Assembly (NCBI RefSeq): GCF_002208095.1
Contig: NZ_CP017990.1
Span: 992,001 to 1,056,000 of the forward strand
Direction of reading: 5' to 3'
DNA: 64,000 nucleotides
Origin: Enterobacter cloacae complex sp. ECNIH7
GTDB lineage: Bacteria; Pseudomonadota; Gammaproteobacteria; Enterobacterales; Enterobacteriaceae
Below are positions 18,740 through 28,380 of this stretch, in pieces. The notes beneath the pieces were generated by a model, which was given only the letters and a program-made list of their open reading frames with translations, made no database searches and was not told the origin of the DNA. The number at the start of each line of letters is the position of its first letter. The stretch's first letter is position 1. A program made the translations under genes and the position numbers.

Positions 18740-19690
18740 ATGTACCTTAACAGCAAGCGTTTTATCCTGGCCGCTGCCACGGTGGCACTTACCGCTATCG
18801 CCACACCAACCTGGGCTGACGGGCTGATGACCATCATCGTCAACGATCCCTCTAACCCCTACTGGTTGACGGAAGGCCAGGTGGCGCAGAAAACGGCTGA
18901 GAAACTCGGCTATACGGCGAAGGTGAGTGCGCATAAGGGCGACACCAATACCGAAAGCCAGCTGATTGATACCGCGATCACCAATAAATCGAAGGCCATT
19001 ATTCTCGACCCGGCGAACGCCGACGGTTCGGTTGGCTCGGTGAAAAAGGCCATCGCGGCGAATATCCCGGTGTTTATTATCAACGCCGAGCTGAACCAGA
19101 GCGGCCTGGCGAAGGCGCAGCTGGTTTCCAACAACGCCCAGGGCGCGGCGCTTGGCGCACAGCAATGGGTGCAGCAGGTGGGTGATGCGGGCGACTACGT
19201 TGAGCTGAAGGGGCCACCGTCTGATAATAACGCCGCCACCCGCGCCAACGGTTTTGAGACGGTGCTGAGCCAGTACCCGGATCTGAAAAAGACAGGTAGT
19301 GAAGTGGCTAACTGGGACCGTACCCAGGGCTATAACAAGATGCAGTCTCTGTTGCAGGCTAACCCGAATGTGAAAGGGGTGATCAGCGGTAACGATGAGA
19401 TGGCGCTGGGTGCGATTGCGGCGCTGAAAGAGGCGGGTAAGCTGAAACAGGTGACCGTTGGCGGCTTCGACGGCTCCCCGGATGCGGTGGATGCAGTGAA
19501 AGAGGGGACGCTGGCCTATACCGTGATGCAGCCGGTGGCGACCTTTGCCGCTAAAGCGGTTGAGCAGGCGGACACCTTCCTTAAGACCGGCAAAACCGGC
19601 GCGTCGTCAGAGAAACAGCTGTTTGACTGCGTGTTAATCACCAAAGAAAACGCGGCGAAAATTACCTCTCCATTTATGCTTGCAGACTAA
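18740..19690 (+). CDS. Periplasmic sugar-binding protein (tetritol uptake)
   Basis: This 316-aa type I periplasmic binding protein resembles RbsB. Residues 1-26 form a signal peptide ending TPTWA-DG. The binding fold shows IIVNDPSNPYWLTEG, ILDPANADGSVGSVKKA and VISGNDEMALGAIAALKEAG. Last transporter gene, 88 bp after the permease. The ligand is presumably the tetritol handled by EryA. Confidence 0.9.
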   Translation: MYLNSKRFILAAATVALTAIATPTWADGLMTIIVNDPSNPYWLTEGQVAQKTAEKLGYTAKVSAHKGDTNTESQLIDTAITNKSKAIILDPANADGSVGSVKKAIAANIPVFIINAELNQSGLAKAQLVSNNAQGAALGAQQWVQQVGDAGDYVELKGPPSDNNAATRANGFETVLSQYPDLKKTGSEVANWDRTQGYNKMQSLLQANPNVKGVISGNDEMALGAIAALKEAGKLKQVTVGGFDGSPDAVDAVKEGTLAYTVMQPVATFAAKAVEQADTFLKTGKTGASSEKQLFDCVLITKENAAKITSPFMLAD

Positions 19691-19703
19691 GTTCGCAAGA
19701 GAG

Positions 19704-19737
19704 TAGCCCGGGCGAGGCGTTTACGCCGACCCCGGGA
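19704..19737. repeat. REP-like palindrome
   Basis: GCCCGGGCGAGGCG...CGCC...CCCGGG is a GC-rich imperfect palindrome between the binding-protein gene and the downstream regulator. It is of the same general kind as the REP units at 36-112 and 29622-29702. Confidence 0.55.
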
Positions 19738-19741
19738 TTAA

Positions 19742-19775
19742 ACACCGTGTTGCTAAACTATGGCTAACACGGTGT
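19742..19775. promoter_or_regulatory. Perfect inverted repeat upstream of the DeoR-type gene
   Basis: ACACCGTGTT (19742-19751) and AACACGGTGT (19766-19775) are perfectly complementary and 14 bp apart, 45 bp before the DeoR-type start codon. It could be the terminator of the transporter operon or an operator for autoregulation. No T tract follows, which favours an operator. Confidence 0.5.
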
Positions 19776-19820
19776 AATTAACAAAGATCGGAACTCATTC
19801 CTCTCTTTAATGGACGGATT

Positions 19821-20678
19821 ATGGCGCAAACACCGCAGGACCCCTCTCTGAATCTGTTTATGGCGGATACCCTTCCCAGCGACAGTCGTCAGGCTCGTCA
19901 ACTGGCGCGCCGTCAGCTGATTGTTGAAGCGGTAATGGCGGAAGGTGCAATCCGTATTGAGGACATTACCGAGCGTTTTGATATCAGCCTGATGACTGCC
20001 CACCGGGATATTGACGAGTTGGTGGAGCGCGGGCTATTGCATAAATCTCGCGGCGTGGTCTCGGCGACGGCCACGAGCCTTGTGGAATCCAGTGACATTT
20101 ACCGCGCCACCCGTCAGCTTGAAGAGAAGCAGGCGATTGCCGAAGTGGCGGCAGGTTACCTAGAGCCGGGGCAGGCCATCTTCCTGGATGATTCCACCAC
20201 TGTCTTTCAGATAGCGCGCTTTCTGCCCGCCAGAGCGCCGCTGACGGTAATCACCAATTCACTCACGTTGATGAACGAGCTACGCAATATTCGCGATATT
20301 ACCCTGCTCGGCCTGGGTGGCCAGTACTACAACTGGTGCAACGCGTTTATGGGCCACTCCACGCGTCAGGAAATCGCCGGACTGCGCGCCGACGTCTTTT
20401 TTGTCAGTATGTCGGCGGTGATGGATGGGATCGTTTTCCACCAGTCGGCGGAGACCATAGAGACCAAGCGGGCGATGTTTGATTCGGCGAAGCAGCGCAT
20501 CCTGATGATGGATCACACTAAATTTGAGCGCCGGGCGCTCTACCATTTTGCCCACCTGAACGAGTTTGATGCGGTGATTGTTGACCGGGGAATTCCGGTA
20601 CCGACGCTGCGTCAAATTATGGATATGGGGGGGAATGTGGTGGTGGCGGATATGAAGGGAAAAGCGGGGGAGCGCTGA
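19821..20678 (+). CDS. DeoR-family transcriptional regulator
   Basis: The protein has 285 aa. A DeoR HTH lies at about residues 30-85 (RIEDITERFDISLMTAHRDIDELVERG) and is followed by a DeoR sensor domain (AIFLDDSTTVFQIA, VITNSLTLMNEL, LGGQYYNWCNAFMG). It is the third regulator of the ery cluster, in the direction of the transporter operon. DeoR proteins usually sense phosphorylated sugars; the effector here is unknown. Confidence 0.87.
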   Translation: MAQTPQDPSLNLFMADTLPSDSRQARQLARRQLIVEAVMAEGAIRIEDITERFDISLMTAHRDIDELVERGLLHKSRGVVSATATSLVESSDIYRATRQLEEKQAIAEVAAGYLEPGQAIFLDDSTTVFQIARFLPARAPLTVITNSLTLMNELRNIRDITLLGLGGQYYNWCNAFMGHSTRQEIAGLRADVFFVSMSAVMDGIVFHQSAETIETKRAMFDSAKQRILMMDHTKFERRALYHFAHLNEFDAVIVDRGIPVPTLRQIMDMGGNVVVADMKGKAGER

Positions 20679-21028
20679 GGTTTTACGCCAGTCCTAAACG
20701 AGCCGGATTGAGGGGGGGGCCTCAGCCTCCCAGGTCAAATTGAAGGTACAAAAAAGCCCGCAGGGCTTGCGCCGTGCGGGCTTTCAGGACTTCGTATCAG
20801 GCTCTGGTGACCATCAACAAAGGATTTTGGGCTGGCGGAGTCTGAATTGGTTGTTTAACTTGTTGTTTAATAGCTGATAACCTTCAATTCAATTTTCATT
20901 TTGGTCCCATTGTTGGTCCTAAAAGAAAATGTCAGGTTTTTTGCAGGGGAGGGAAGGTTACAGCAGGAGCTTTTTCGTCTGTGAGATTAGCATTTTGCTT
21001 TCCTTTAGTCTGCTCTGTATTTAATCGT
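20679..21028. other. Junction region with a bidirectional hairpin at 20750-20783
   Basis: No gene is visible. The hairpin at 20750-20783 (AGCCCGCA...TGCGGGCT) has six A on its left, so it terminates minus-strand transcripts such as cbtA best. It may also end the DeoR gene. Two TTGGTCC motifs occur at 20901-20907 and 20913-20919. This region joins the ery cargo to the island backbone. Confidence 0.6.
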
Positions 21029-21696
<668 letters not shown>

Positions 21697-21714
21697 TACA
21701 GTTCTCCACTATTG

Positions 21715-21936
21715 TCAGTTCAGGGTGATGCTCATCAGGCAGGTATAGGGCCCATTGCGGTCCTGGCGGCGTTCGGCGTATACCGCGAGGACTCCGGCGA
21801 TATCCGGAACGTCCCTGCCGGTGTAATGACAGACGCTACCGTGCCACTGGTATTTGCCGGTGCAGTAGCGAAAGATTCGGGACTCAGGATGCTGGCGGTA
21901 TATCGTCATTGCCCTGCGTTTACTGATAATTTTCAT
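21715..21936 (-). CDS. DUF987 protein (YkfH/YfjX-neighbour type)
   Basis: This 73-aa protein (MKIISKRRAMTIYRQHPESR) matches the small DUF987 proteins that always lie between a radC-like gene and cbeA in CP4-type islands. The start at 21936 has GAGG 7 bp upstream. Its function is unknown. Confidence 0.85.
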   Translation of the reverse strand: MKIISKRRAMTIYRQHPESRIFRYCTGKYQWHGSVCHYTGRDVPDIAGVLAVYAERRQDRNGPYTCLMSITLN

Positions 21937-21944
21937 GTAATACC

Positions 21945-22421
21945 TCAAAGCAGACCGTGTTCTGCGAACGAATAGATTTGCCTGCCACCGACAATCAGAT
22001 GGTCAGGGACACGGATATCCACCAGCTGAAGCACCTGAACCAGTCGCTGCGTGAGGGTTTTGTCGGCCTGGCTAGGTGTCGTCTCGCCGGAAGGATGGTT
22101 ATGCGCGAGTATCACCGCCGCCGCGTTGAAGTGCAGAGCACGTTTGACCACCTCCCGGGGATGCACCTCGGTGCGGTTAATCGTGCCGGTGAAGAGCGTT
22201 TCATGGGCAATCAACTGATTCTGGTTGTCCAGATACAACACCCGGAACTCTTCCCGCTCAAGCGCGGCCATATGCAGTCGCAGCCATTCACGTACGGCGT
22301 GGGTAGAGGTGAAGGCTACGCCGGGCTCATGCAGGTGGCGGTCCAGAGCCCTGAGCGCCCGCTGAATGAGACGCCGGTCCTGTGGCGTCATCTCGCCGGG
22401 TAAAAAGGAAAGCTGTTTCAT
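21945..22421 (-). CDS. RadC-like JAB-domain protein (YkfG/YfjY type)
   Basis: The protein has 158 aa. The JAB/MPN metal site is complete: HPREVVKRALHFNAAAVILAHNHPSGE gives the HxH...S pattern, and a distal Asp follows in QADKTLTQRL. Members are common in cryptic islands. Their DNA-repair role has been questioned, and the activity is unproven. It lies 8 bp upstream of the DUF987 gene in one minus-strand series. Confidence 0.9.
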   Translation of the reverse strand: MKQLSFLPGEMTPQDRRLIQRALRALDRHLHEPGVAFTSTHAVREWLRLHMAALEREEFRVLYLDNQNQLIAHETLFTGTINRTEVHPREVVKRALHFNAAAVILAHNHPSGETTPSQADKTLTQRLVQVLQLVDIRVPDHLIVGGRQIYSFAEHGLL

Positions 22422-22436
22422 CTGTTGCTCCTTCGG

Positions 22437-22895
22437 TCAGTCGATAATACGCAGAATGGCGTGAGCCTCTGGATGTTGCATGGCATACTCCCGCAGGCGG
22501 TAATAGTGTGCGGTCATCGCGTCACATTCTGTACGGCAGGCATGGTGGCTATACGCAATCAGGCAGACAGCAATACCTGCTGCTTCTGCACTCATTTGGG
22601 CATCGTTACCGTTCAGGCAGTTAAACAGACGCCATGTCTCATCGTTGTCAGGCTCGGGGGACATAAATGCGCCGCCATTGCTGAGGGTGTAGAACGACCA
22701 GATACCACCGCTGTAGCCCTCACAGAAGCGGTCCATCCAGGCGAAGATATGCGGCTCCAGGAGTAGCCACTGCGGGATAGCGCCAAAGTACTGTGGCCAG
22801 AAATCGATACGCTGTTCATCGGGGACCGGCGTGACGGTCAGTTCAAATTCGGGTTGGTTAGCGGGTGCGAGGTCGTGCTGCGTCTGTGTTGTCAT
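22437..22895 (-). CDS. Antirestriction protein of the ArdB/KlcA family
   Basis: This 152-aa protein has the family stretches RIDFWPQYFGAIPQWLLLEPHIFAWMDRF and YSGGIWSFYTLSNGGAFM. ArdB/KlcA proteins relieve type I restriction of incoming DNA. The K-12 counterparts are YafX/YfjX. The start at 22895 follows a GGAGACATACCC ribosome site; the longer open frame runs through the gap to the DUF905 gene. Confidence 0.9.
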   Translation of the reverse strand: MTTQTQHDLAPANQPEFELTVTPVPDEQRIDFWPQYFGAIPQWLLLEPHIFAWMDRFCEGYSGGIWSFYTLSNGGAFMSPEPDNDETWRLFNCLNGNDAQMSAEAAGIAVCLIAYSHHACRTECDAMTAHYYRLREYAMQHPEAHAILRIID

Positions 22896-22992
22896 GGGTA
22901 TGTCTCCGTCAATAAAAACGCCAGCGGCGATGGCTGGCGTATGGGGATATAAAGTGTGTTCGGGGAGGTGAATGCGGGTAAATGCTTCGCGA

Positions 22993-23232
22993 TCAGCGGG
23001 TGGCCGTGTCTGTACGGATGCCTGAGGTGCGGATATAGCGGTTAAGACCTTCACCGGCATCCGGCTCAAAGTTCCATGCCCGCCAGACCATCCGGCCTTC
23101 AGTATCACGAACCACCAGACGGAAGTGACTGCCCTGGTCGTCTTCGAGTGTGATATTGCTGTACGTGGTAGTGACCGCTTGCGCTTGTCTCCGGGTGAAA
23201 GGCCCCGGTGGCAGTAACACGGATTGGGTCAT
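22993..23232 (-). CDS. DUF905 protein (YkfF-like)
   Basis: This 79-aa protein starts [22 protein letters not shown] and contains [26 protein letters not shown], typical of DUF905 proteins found in CP4-type islands and plasmids. The start at 23232 has GGAG. Its function is unknown. Confidence 0.83.
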   Translation of the reverse strand: MTQSVLLPPGPFTRRQAQAVTTTYSNITLEDDQGSHFRLVVRDTEGRMVWRAWNFEPDAGEGLNRYIRTSGIRTDTATR

Positions 23233-23308
23233 TTTCGGGCTCCTGATAAAAGAAAACCCCGGCAGCCTGCTAGCTGTCGGGGTGGATTTGCTGGGGAAGA
23301 TACTACTA

Positions 23309-23776
23309 TCAGTCGTTGCTGCAGTCTCCGAGAGTGGACAGAACTTTCTCAGCGTTCTTCCGGTCCGCAGTGAAGGTCCCTGCTTTGTGGTCATTGACGT
23401 AGACGTCGAACTGCCCGGCCTCAGAGATATTGCTGATGAAGTCAAACCAGGCGTTATCGCCGTTACGCCAGCCCAGGCTGGACGGAATAATGTACTGCTG
23501 GTGATCCATCACTACGGTGATAGTAGTGTCGTCATCGTGCGAACTGACCATCTTGTCATCGGCAAGGGTAAGAAAGACTGAATGCTGATAGAAACCATTC
23601 TGGTCCGGGTTCCCTGTGCAGTTGATGGTAAACGTCTTCCCGCTGGCTTCGGTCACACTGTATTCCGTATTGCCCTGACCGTAACCCTGCTGCCAGAACC
23701 CCGGGATAGCAGAGGCATTAAAGCTCGCGAGCAGTACACCCACCAGCACAAACCGACTTAGTGAACGTATTGTCAT
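23309..23776 (-). CDS. yfjT: Periplasmic island protein, YfjT-like
   Basis: The 155-aa protein has a signal peptide (residues 1-23, ending NASA-IPGFW). The mature part has two Cys (about 53 and 150) that could form a disulfide. The length and the position between DUF905 and the yfjS-like lipoprotein match yfjT of CP4-57. The function is unknown. It may be exported with the lipoprotein YfjS. Confidence 0.78.
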   Translation of the reverse strand: MTIRSLSRFVLVGVLLASFNASAIPGFWQQGYGQGNTEYSVTEASGKTFTINCTGNPDQNGFYQHSVFLTLADDKMVSSHDDDTTITVVMDHQQYIIPSSLGWRNGDNAWFDFISNISEAGQFDVYVNDHKAGTFTADRKNAEKVLSTLGDCSND

Positions 23777-23799
23777 TTCTGTTTCCTTTATCGTTGTTT

Positions 23800-24243
23800 T
23801 TATTCCTGATTGTCAGGGTTTGAGGGTATCAGCAGTCGCCCCATCAGTTTGCCGTCATGGGCGTACTCAAAGTATTTTTCTTTGGTATACGGGTCCGTCA
23901 CCTCCTGGTATTCCAGTTTGATGTTATCGGCAATACACAGCGCATTCATCAGTGGCTGGACGGTTTTTTCCTGCATATCCACGAGGTAGTAGTAACTGCC
24001 ATCCTCGCAGCCATCGGGCGACTGGCGGGTACGTAAAACCTGCAAGGTGGGACCGGATAAGTAGTCAACCTGTGACCATTCTTCGCTGACATCATCCTGG
24101 TGGCTGACCACATCACTGAAACGCGGTGGGGTGAGGTCCTTAAATTTACTGATGGCCTTCAGGTCATCACTTCTGTCATCGCATGCGATGAGAAACAGAG
24201 TGGTGGCAACCAGCGCCAGCAGAGGCAGTGTTTTACGTTTCAT
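23800..24243 (-). CDS. yfjS: Lipoprotein, YfjS-like
   Basis: This 147-aa protein has a lipobox near residue 21 (LFLIACDD). Asp follows at the +2 position, which usually means retention in the inner membrane. Length and location fit YfjS of CP4-57. Its ATG overlaps the stop codon of the upstream small membrane protein gene by 1 nt, so the two are translationally coupled. Confidence 0.8.
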   Translation of the reverse strand: MKRKTLPLLALVATTLFLIACDDRSDDLKAISKFKDLTPPRFSDVVSHQDDVSEEWSQVDYLSGPTLQVLRTRQSPDGCEDGSYYYLVDMQEKTVQPLMNALCIADNIKLEYQEVTDPYTKEKYFEYAHDGKLMGRLLIPSNPDNQE

Positions 24244-24479
24244 TATTTTTTTCCTGAAATCAGACGAACCACTTTGGCAAAGACATAAATGCCCACGAAA
24301 ATACCCACCGGCACGCCGACGAACGGTGTCAGCGCGACACTGGCAGCACCGGCTGCGCCACCTCCCGTCAGCAGTGCGGCAACAGTGGCAAGGGTCAGGG
24401 CCGCGAGACTGTCGGACACCCCGGTTTTGTTCAGAATGATGACGATGACAACAATGGCGATAATGGCAATAACGGGCAT
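24243..24479 (-). CDS. Small hydrophobic membrane protein
   Basis: This 78-aa protein is almost entirely hydrophobic: an Ile/Val-rich segment at residues 2-18, then Ala/Gly-rich stretches (ALTLATVAALLTGGGAAGAA, VGVPVGIFVGIYVFA) and a basic tail LISGKK. It probably spans the inner membrane two or three times. The start at 24479 has GGAGG. It is coupled to yfjS. Function unknown. Confidence 0.75.
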   Translation of the reverse strand: MPVIAIIAIVVIVIILNKTGVSDSLAALTLATVAALLTGGGAAGAASVALTPFVGVPVGIFVGIYVFAKVVRLISGKK

Positions 24480-24519
24480 AGGGCTCCTCCCTGTTGCCGG
24501 GTTGATAACAACGCTTACG

Positions 24520-25221
24520 CTATTCTGGTGGGCTGTCGGCCGGAACAAACGTAAGCAGTGACTGCTGGATAAAGCGAAAATGGGGTAAGGACTGAATAAA
24601 GCCCGGGTCTTCAACAAGACGACACAGACTGTCGTTACGCCGGAAAGTCTCCTGCAGGGGCTGAACCAGATGGATCTCATCCAGGGAGAATACGGCGATA
24701 TGTCCGTCGTGCTCTGCCACCAGATACCAGGCCTGCTGGTGGATGAGTAACCGGCAGGGAGCCAGCCGCTCACAGCGCTGCCCCTCGGCAATCAGAGTCA
24801 CCCGCCTGCGCCCGGTAATGGCCTGAATCAGTCGCCAGAAAGACAATGCGCCTGATGGCGAAGGAGCCGGACTGGCGGGTGCGATTACGCAGGGAGACTC
24901 ATCGCACATCAGCAGTGCGTTTACCAGACGACGGTCAAAGCCAGGGAAAAGACCGGCCATCCCGCTGCGGTGGGCAAAGATAAGCACGTCGGGCACCATC
25001 TGCGTCTCACTGCCCGCAGTGCGTAAGCGGCAATATCCGGACTGATACTCCAGGTCCAGATACATCAGCCGCTCACGAAAATCACGCCGCAGCGTGCACA
25101 CCGACACACCAAACTCAGCGGCAAGCTTACGCACACTCAGCGTTTCCCCTGCCACCAGACGGCTGATTATCAGTGACAGCCTGACAGCCAGCCGGTCATG
25201 GCGGCGTTCTGCCTGTGTCAT
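24520..25221 (-). CDS. yfjR: YfjR-type DeoR/WYL regulator, copy 2
   Basis: This 233-aa protein has an N-terminal HTH ([25 protein letters not shown], about residues 30-55) and a WYL-like domain ([27 protein letters not shown]). It lies between the intact yfjQ and the yfjS group, as in CP4-57. It is the paralogue of 4198-4899; the two share near-identical N-termini and diverge in the middle. It is a candidate repressor of the surrounding operon. Confidence 0.85.
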   Translation of the reverse strand: MTQAERRHDRLAVRLSLIISRLVAGETLSVRKLAAEFGVSVCTLRRDFRERLMYLDLEYQSGYCRLRTAGSETQMVPDVLIFAHRSGMAGLFPGFDRRLVNALLMCDESPCVIAPASPAPSPSGALSFWRLIQAITGRRRVTLIAEGQRCERLAPCRLLIHQQAWYLVAEHDGHIAVFSLDEIHLVQPLQETFRRNDSLCRLVEDPGFIQSLPHFRFIQQSLLTFVPADSPPE

Positions 25222-25437
25222 GAGACGTTCTCCGTGAAAGTTAACTGACTGAAAATGATGTGATTACTTTAAAGAGGGGGTCGGACAGGGTATGGACACC
25301 ACAGAAACTATTTTTCATTTCTGCAAAAGCCAGAGGCAGCGGGGGTTACAGGCCTTCCCTCGGTGAGTGAGGACCGTCAGCACGGTGCGATGCGGACAGG
25401 TGGTGTCCGATATTAACAAAGCAGCAACATTAAACGG

Positions 25438-26259
25438 TCACTGCAGTTGCGTGAGCAGGGCTTCCGCCATCACCCACAGTGCCCGGTTAAGTTTCACGTC
25501 CCCGTCGATACCGCGAACGGCACGGGTATGTGACCGTCCTCCTTTGGCATTACGGCCACTGAGCCCGCCCTTAATCAGGTTCTCCTGAATACGCTGGTAC
25601 GTGGTCCACAGGTCATTGCTCTCATCCTGCCAGCGGCGAGGAGAGAGGATCTGCGATTCAGTCACCGGCTGGTGGTCTTCACCAAAGCGGTATGTGAGGG
25701 CGGCTTTTGCCAGTGCCTGCTGTGCCGGGGGTGGCAACAGCAACGACTGCATGGCATCCTGTTTCTCCTCCACCCGGTCAAAAATCCCCAGCACCTCATA
25801 CGCGCCTTCAATCACCTGACTCACCACGTCCCCCTTGTGTGGCACCCGCACCTCGCCAAACGACTCACCGCAGACGAGCCCGTTCTGACAAACCGCACGA
25901 AATAGTCCCGGCAACATCTGATACGAACTGGTGCCATCGTGGGAGTTGAGCAGGATAATTTCTGGTACCTGTTTACCGGTAATCTGCCCCTCACGCCGCA
26001 GACGCAGCATATGCTTTGTATGTTCACGACGACCCGGGTCACGCACTCGGGTCTGACAGGCAAAGAATGGCTGGAAGCCTTCTCGCTGTAGGCTGTCGAG
26101 CAGGGAGATGGTGGGTATATAGGTATAACGCTCACTACGGGACTCGTGTTTGTCCTCACTGAATACACTGGGCACTACGCGAAACAGCTCTTCACGGGTT
26201 AACGGACGGTCGCGACGGATAAGGTTTGCTGCGCCAAAGCGCGAAGCCAGACGGGTCAT
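25438..26259 (-). CDS. yfjQ: DUF932 protein YfjQ
   Basis: This 273-aa protein begins MTRLASRFGAANLIRRDRPL and matches the length and features of YfjQ/YkfC-region DUF932 proteins. DUF932 proteins occur widely on plasmids, phages and islands; the function is not established. The start at 26259 is taken as the family start; an ATG five codons earlier is possible. Its C-terminal 70 residues recur in the broken copy at 5101-5313. Confidence 0.87.
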   Translation of the reverse strand: MTRLASRFGAANLIRRDRPLTREELFRVVPSVFSEDKHESRSERYTYIPTISLLDSLQREGFQPFFACQTRVRDPGRREHTKHMLRLRREGQITGKQVPEIILLNSHDGTSSYQMLPGLFRAVCQNGLVCGESFGEVRVPHKGDVVSQVIEGAYEVLGIFDRVEEKQDAMQSLLLPPPAQQALAKAALTYRFGEDHQPVTESQILSPRRWQDESNDLWTTYQRIQENLIKGGLSGRNAKGGRSHTRAVRGIDGDVKLNRALWVMAEALLTQLQ

Positions 26260-26350
26260 AAGCAGACTCCTCATAACGGGAAAACAAATAAAAGGGATCC
26301 CCGTCGCATCGGCGACAGGGGCAGGGAAGTAACAGGGATGGGTTAAATAC

Positions 26351-27217
26351 TCAGAAGAAGAAATCCCAGACGGCGCGGGCCACTGACACCACCGTGGTGC
26401 GCACGGCCTGAATGACGGCCCGCACCGGGGCGGGTATCAGGGGAAAGGCACTGATGCTATCGAGTACGGCCCCGACGGTTTCACCAAAATCGCTACGAGC
26501 CTGTTCCCGGACTACCGTCGTGCGAAAGGAAGGATGGAGTTGCGACACCACCGGGCTGGTGGCCTCACGTGGCAGGCACTTAATCATCCGCTCGGCCATC
26601 ACCTTAAGCCCCCATTGTAGACGGACCGACACAGCACACACCGGATGGACGGGCTGGAACAGCTCATGCAGCAGGCAGATTTTGCGGCTGATATTCTGCT
26701 TCTGCGCCGTGGACAACTGTCCCCCACCGCTGGTAGGTTCGGCCTTATCCGACTGGCTGATAACAAACAGCACCTTATGCCGGTATACCTCTCCAATCAC
26801 CTGATGATAAAAATGTTCATCCACCGTCAGCGCCCGGTCATCGGCCTTAATCAGCCACAGTACCAGGTCGAGGCGAGGAAGCTGTTCGCGGTACAGCGCA
26901 GCATACTCGGTATCGCGAGCGCCACTTTCGCCCACGCCGGGCAGATCCATCAGCGTTATATAGCGGTCGCCGACTTGCAGGCGAAAGCGCAGTGGCTCAC
27001 GTGTACAGGCCGCCACATCGCTGACCGGTGATATATCTCCGGCAAACAGGGCATTGCACAGACTGCTCTTCCCAACACCGGTTTTACCCATAATGCCGAT
27101 CACTGGCTCGTAGTTAGTTAACTGGTTAATTTGCTGCAGAAGCCGCTCTGATACCCATTGCGGCAGATCAGCAAGCGATTGCTGAAACGACTTCAAACCT
27201 TCAGAATTATTCATCAC
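26351..27217 (-). CDS. yfjP: Island GTPase YfjP/YkfA family
   Basis: The protein has 288 aa. The GTPase motifs are G1 GKTGVGKSS (about 45-53), a G3-like DLPGVGE and a G4-like SQSD. The C-terminus is hydrophobic and arginine-bearing (APVRAVIQAVRTTVVSVARAVWDFFF), perhaps a membrane anchor. It lies first in the minus-strand yfjP-Q-R series. Upstream, 27242-27270 forms a hairpin (ACGG-GAATC/GATTC-CCGT). The role is unknown. Confidence 0.85.
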   Translation of the reverse strand: MMNNSEGLKSFQQSLADLPQWVSERLLQQINQLTNYEPVIGIMGKTGVGKSSLCNALFAGDISPVSDVAACTREPLRFRLQVGDRYITLMDLPGVGESGARDTEYAALYREQLPRLDLVLWLIKADDRALTVDEHFYHQVIGEVYRHKVLFVISQSDKAEPTSGGGQLSTAQKQNISRKICLLHELFQPVHPVCAVSVRLQWGLKVMAERMIKCLPREATSPVVSQLHPSFRTTVVREQARSDFGETVGAVLDSISAFPLIPAPVRAVIQAVRTTVVSVARAVWDFFF

Positions 27218-27350
27218 TACTCCTCTGAAAAATAATAAAAAACGGTAGAATCGTGAGATTCCGCCGTTAATTGCGTATGTTCAGAGTGATGATATATATC
27301 TGAAGATTTTTTCAATCCTCTGCGCTTGAGGCAGCTGCGCGACTGCTGGC

Positions 27351-27938
27351 TGAATCGCCACGGATAATTTAGACACTTCCGAGCCGTTGATAATACTGGT
27401 TTTCATATTCTGTCGGTGACATCTGATCGCTGGAACCATGCCGACGCTTACTGTTATAAAACATTTCGATGTAATCAAAAATATCGCTGCGGGCTTCTTC
27501 CCGCGTTCCGTAGATCTTTTTCTTTATCCGTTCGCGTTTCAACAACTGGAAAAAGCTTTCTGCAACCGCATTATCATGGCAATTACCGCGACGGCTCATA
27601 CTGCCCTCCAGCCCGTGTGATTTCAGGAACGACTGCCACTCATAGCTTGTGTACTGACTGCCTTGATCAGAATGAACCAGCACCTGCTTTTGAGGATTAC
27701 GTCGCCACACGGCCATCAGAAGTGCATTCAGGACAATATCCTTTGTCATCCGGGGCTGCATTGACCAGCCAATAACTTTGCGCGAGAACAGGTCAACAAC
27801 AACAGTCAGATACAGCCAGCCTTCGTGAGTCCGGATGTAGGTGATGTCCGTTACCCAACGCTCATCCGGTGCTTCCGGGTTGAACTGCCGCTGGAGCCTG
27901 TTGGGCGTCACGATGCTGGTTTCACCCTTACGTGCCCG
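27351..27938 (-). mobile_element. 3' fragment of an IS3-family element
   Basis: The open frame 27369-27911, extendable to about 27938, encodes the C-terminal 190 residues of an IS3-family OrfB transposase. The second D and the E of the DDE triad are visible (HSDQGSQY; NAVAESFFQLLKRE), as is DITYIRTHEGWLYL around the first D. A probable element end is near 27351 (TGAATCGCCACGG). OrfA and the OrfB N-terminus are missing, so the element is immobile by itself. The left break joins a methyltransferase fragment. Confidence 0.87.
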
Positions 27939-28380
27939 TGGGCTACGGTATCAATGGCTTCAATGAATGGGGTTGCTTGGTCTACATCTAGCAGTAGACC
28001 GTACGCATCGGTCACTTCCCATCCTTTAGTAGGTATTTTTTCAATACGTTCGCCGCGCGCACCCGCGCGTAGCCATAGCAACGGCGCAATGCGAACAAAG
28101 GCCAAGTTGTGGCTAACCGACTTCTCAGCTTCGTAGGTCAGAGTGAAAAACTCGGCATTTTCCTCAAAACCGTCAGACATTGGGAACTCGTCTGTAAACC
28201 TATAATTGCCCTTAATCGGTTGTTCATTCGGCGTTTTGCCTGTGATAGCAGCTTGTACACGTGGTTTGGTGATATAATCACAGATCCCCCACTTTTCCCA
28301 ATCAGGATCTCCAGGCCTTAAGCCCTGTTCGCGCAATTTTTTCTGTTCGTCGGCAGCGACTTCGTTGTTAGTGACGGAGA
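27939..28380 (-). pseudogene. Internal fragment of a DNA methyltransferase-like gene
   Basis: About 145 codons are open on the minus strand (LREQGLRPGDPDWEKWGICDYITKPRV ... NLAFVRIAPLLWLRAGARG). The wording resembles conserved parts of adenine-specific methylase-like or restriction-modification proteins. I recognise it only by general similarity. It has no start of its own (a TTG at 28336 is internal) and is cut by yqjI-like sequence upstream and the IS3 fragment downstream. Confidence 0.5.

Noticed and set aside
27908..28336. A complete 142-aa gene of its own
   Set aside because: The frame continues upstream of the TTG start without a stop into the yqjI junction and has no ribosome site. 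It is an internal fragment.
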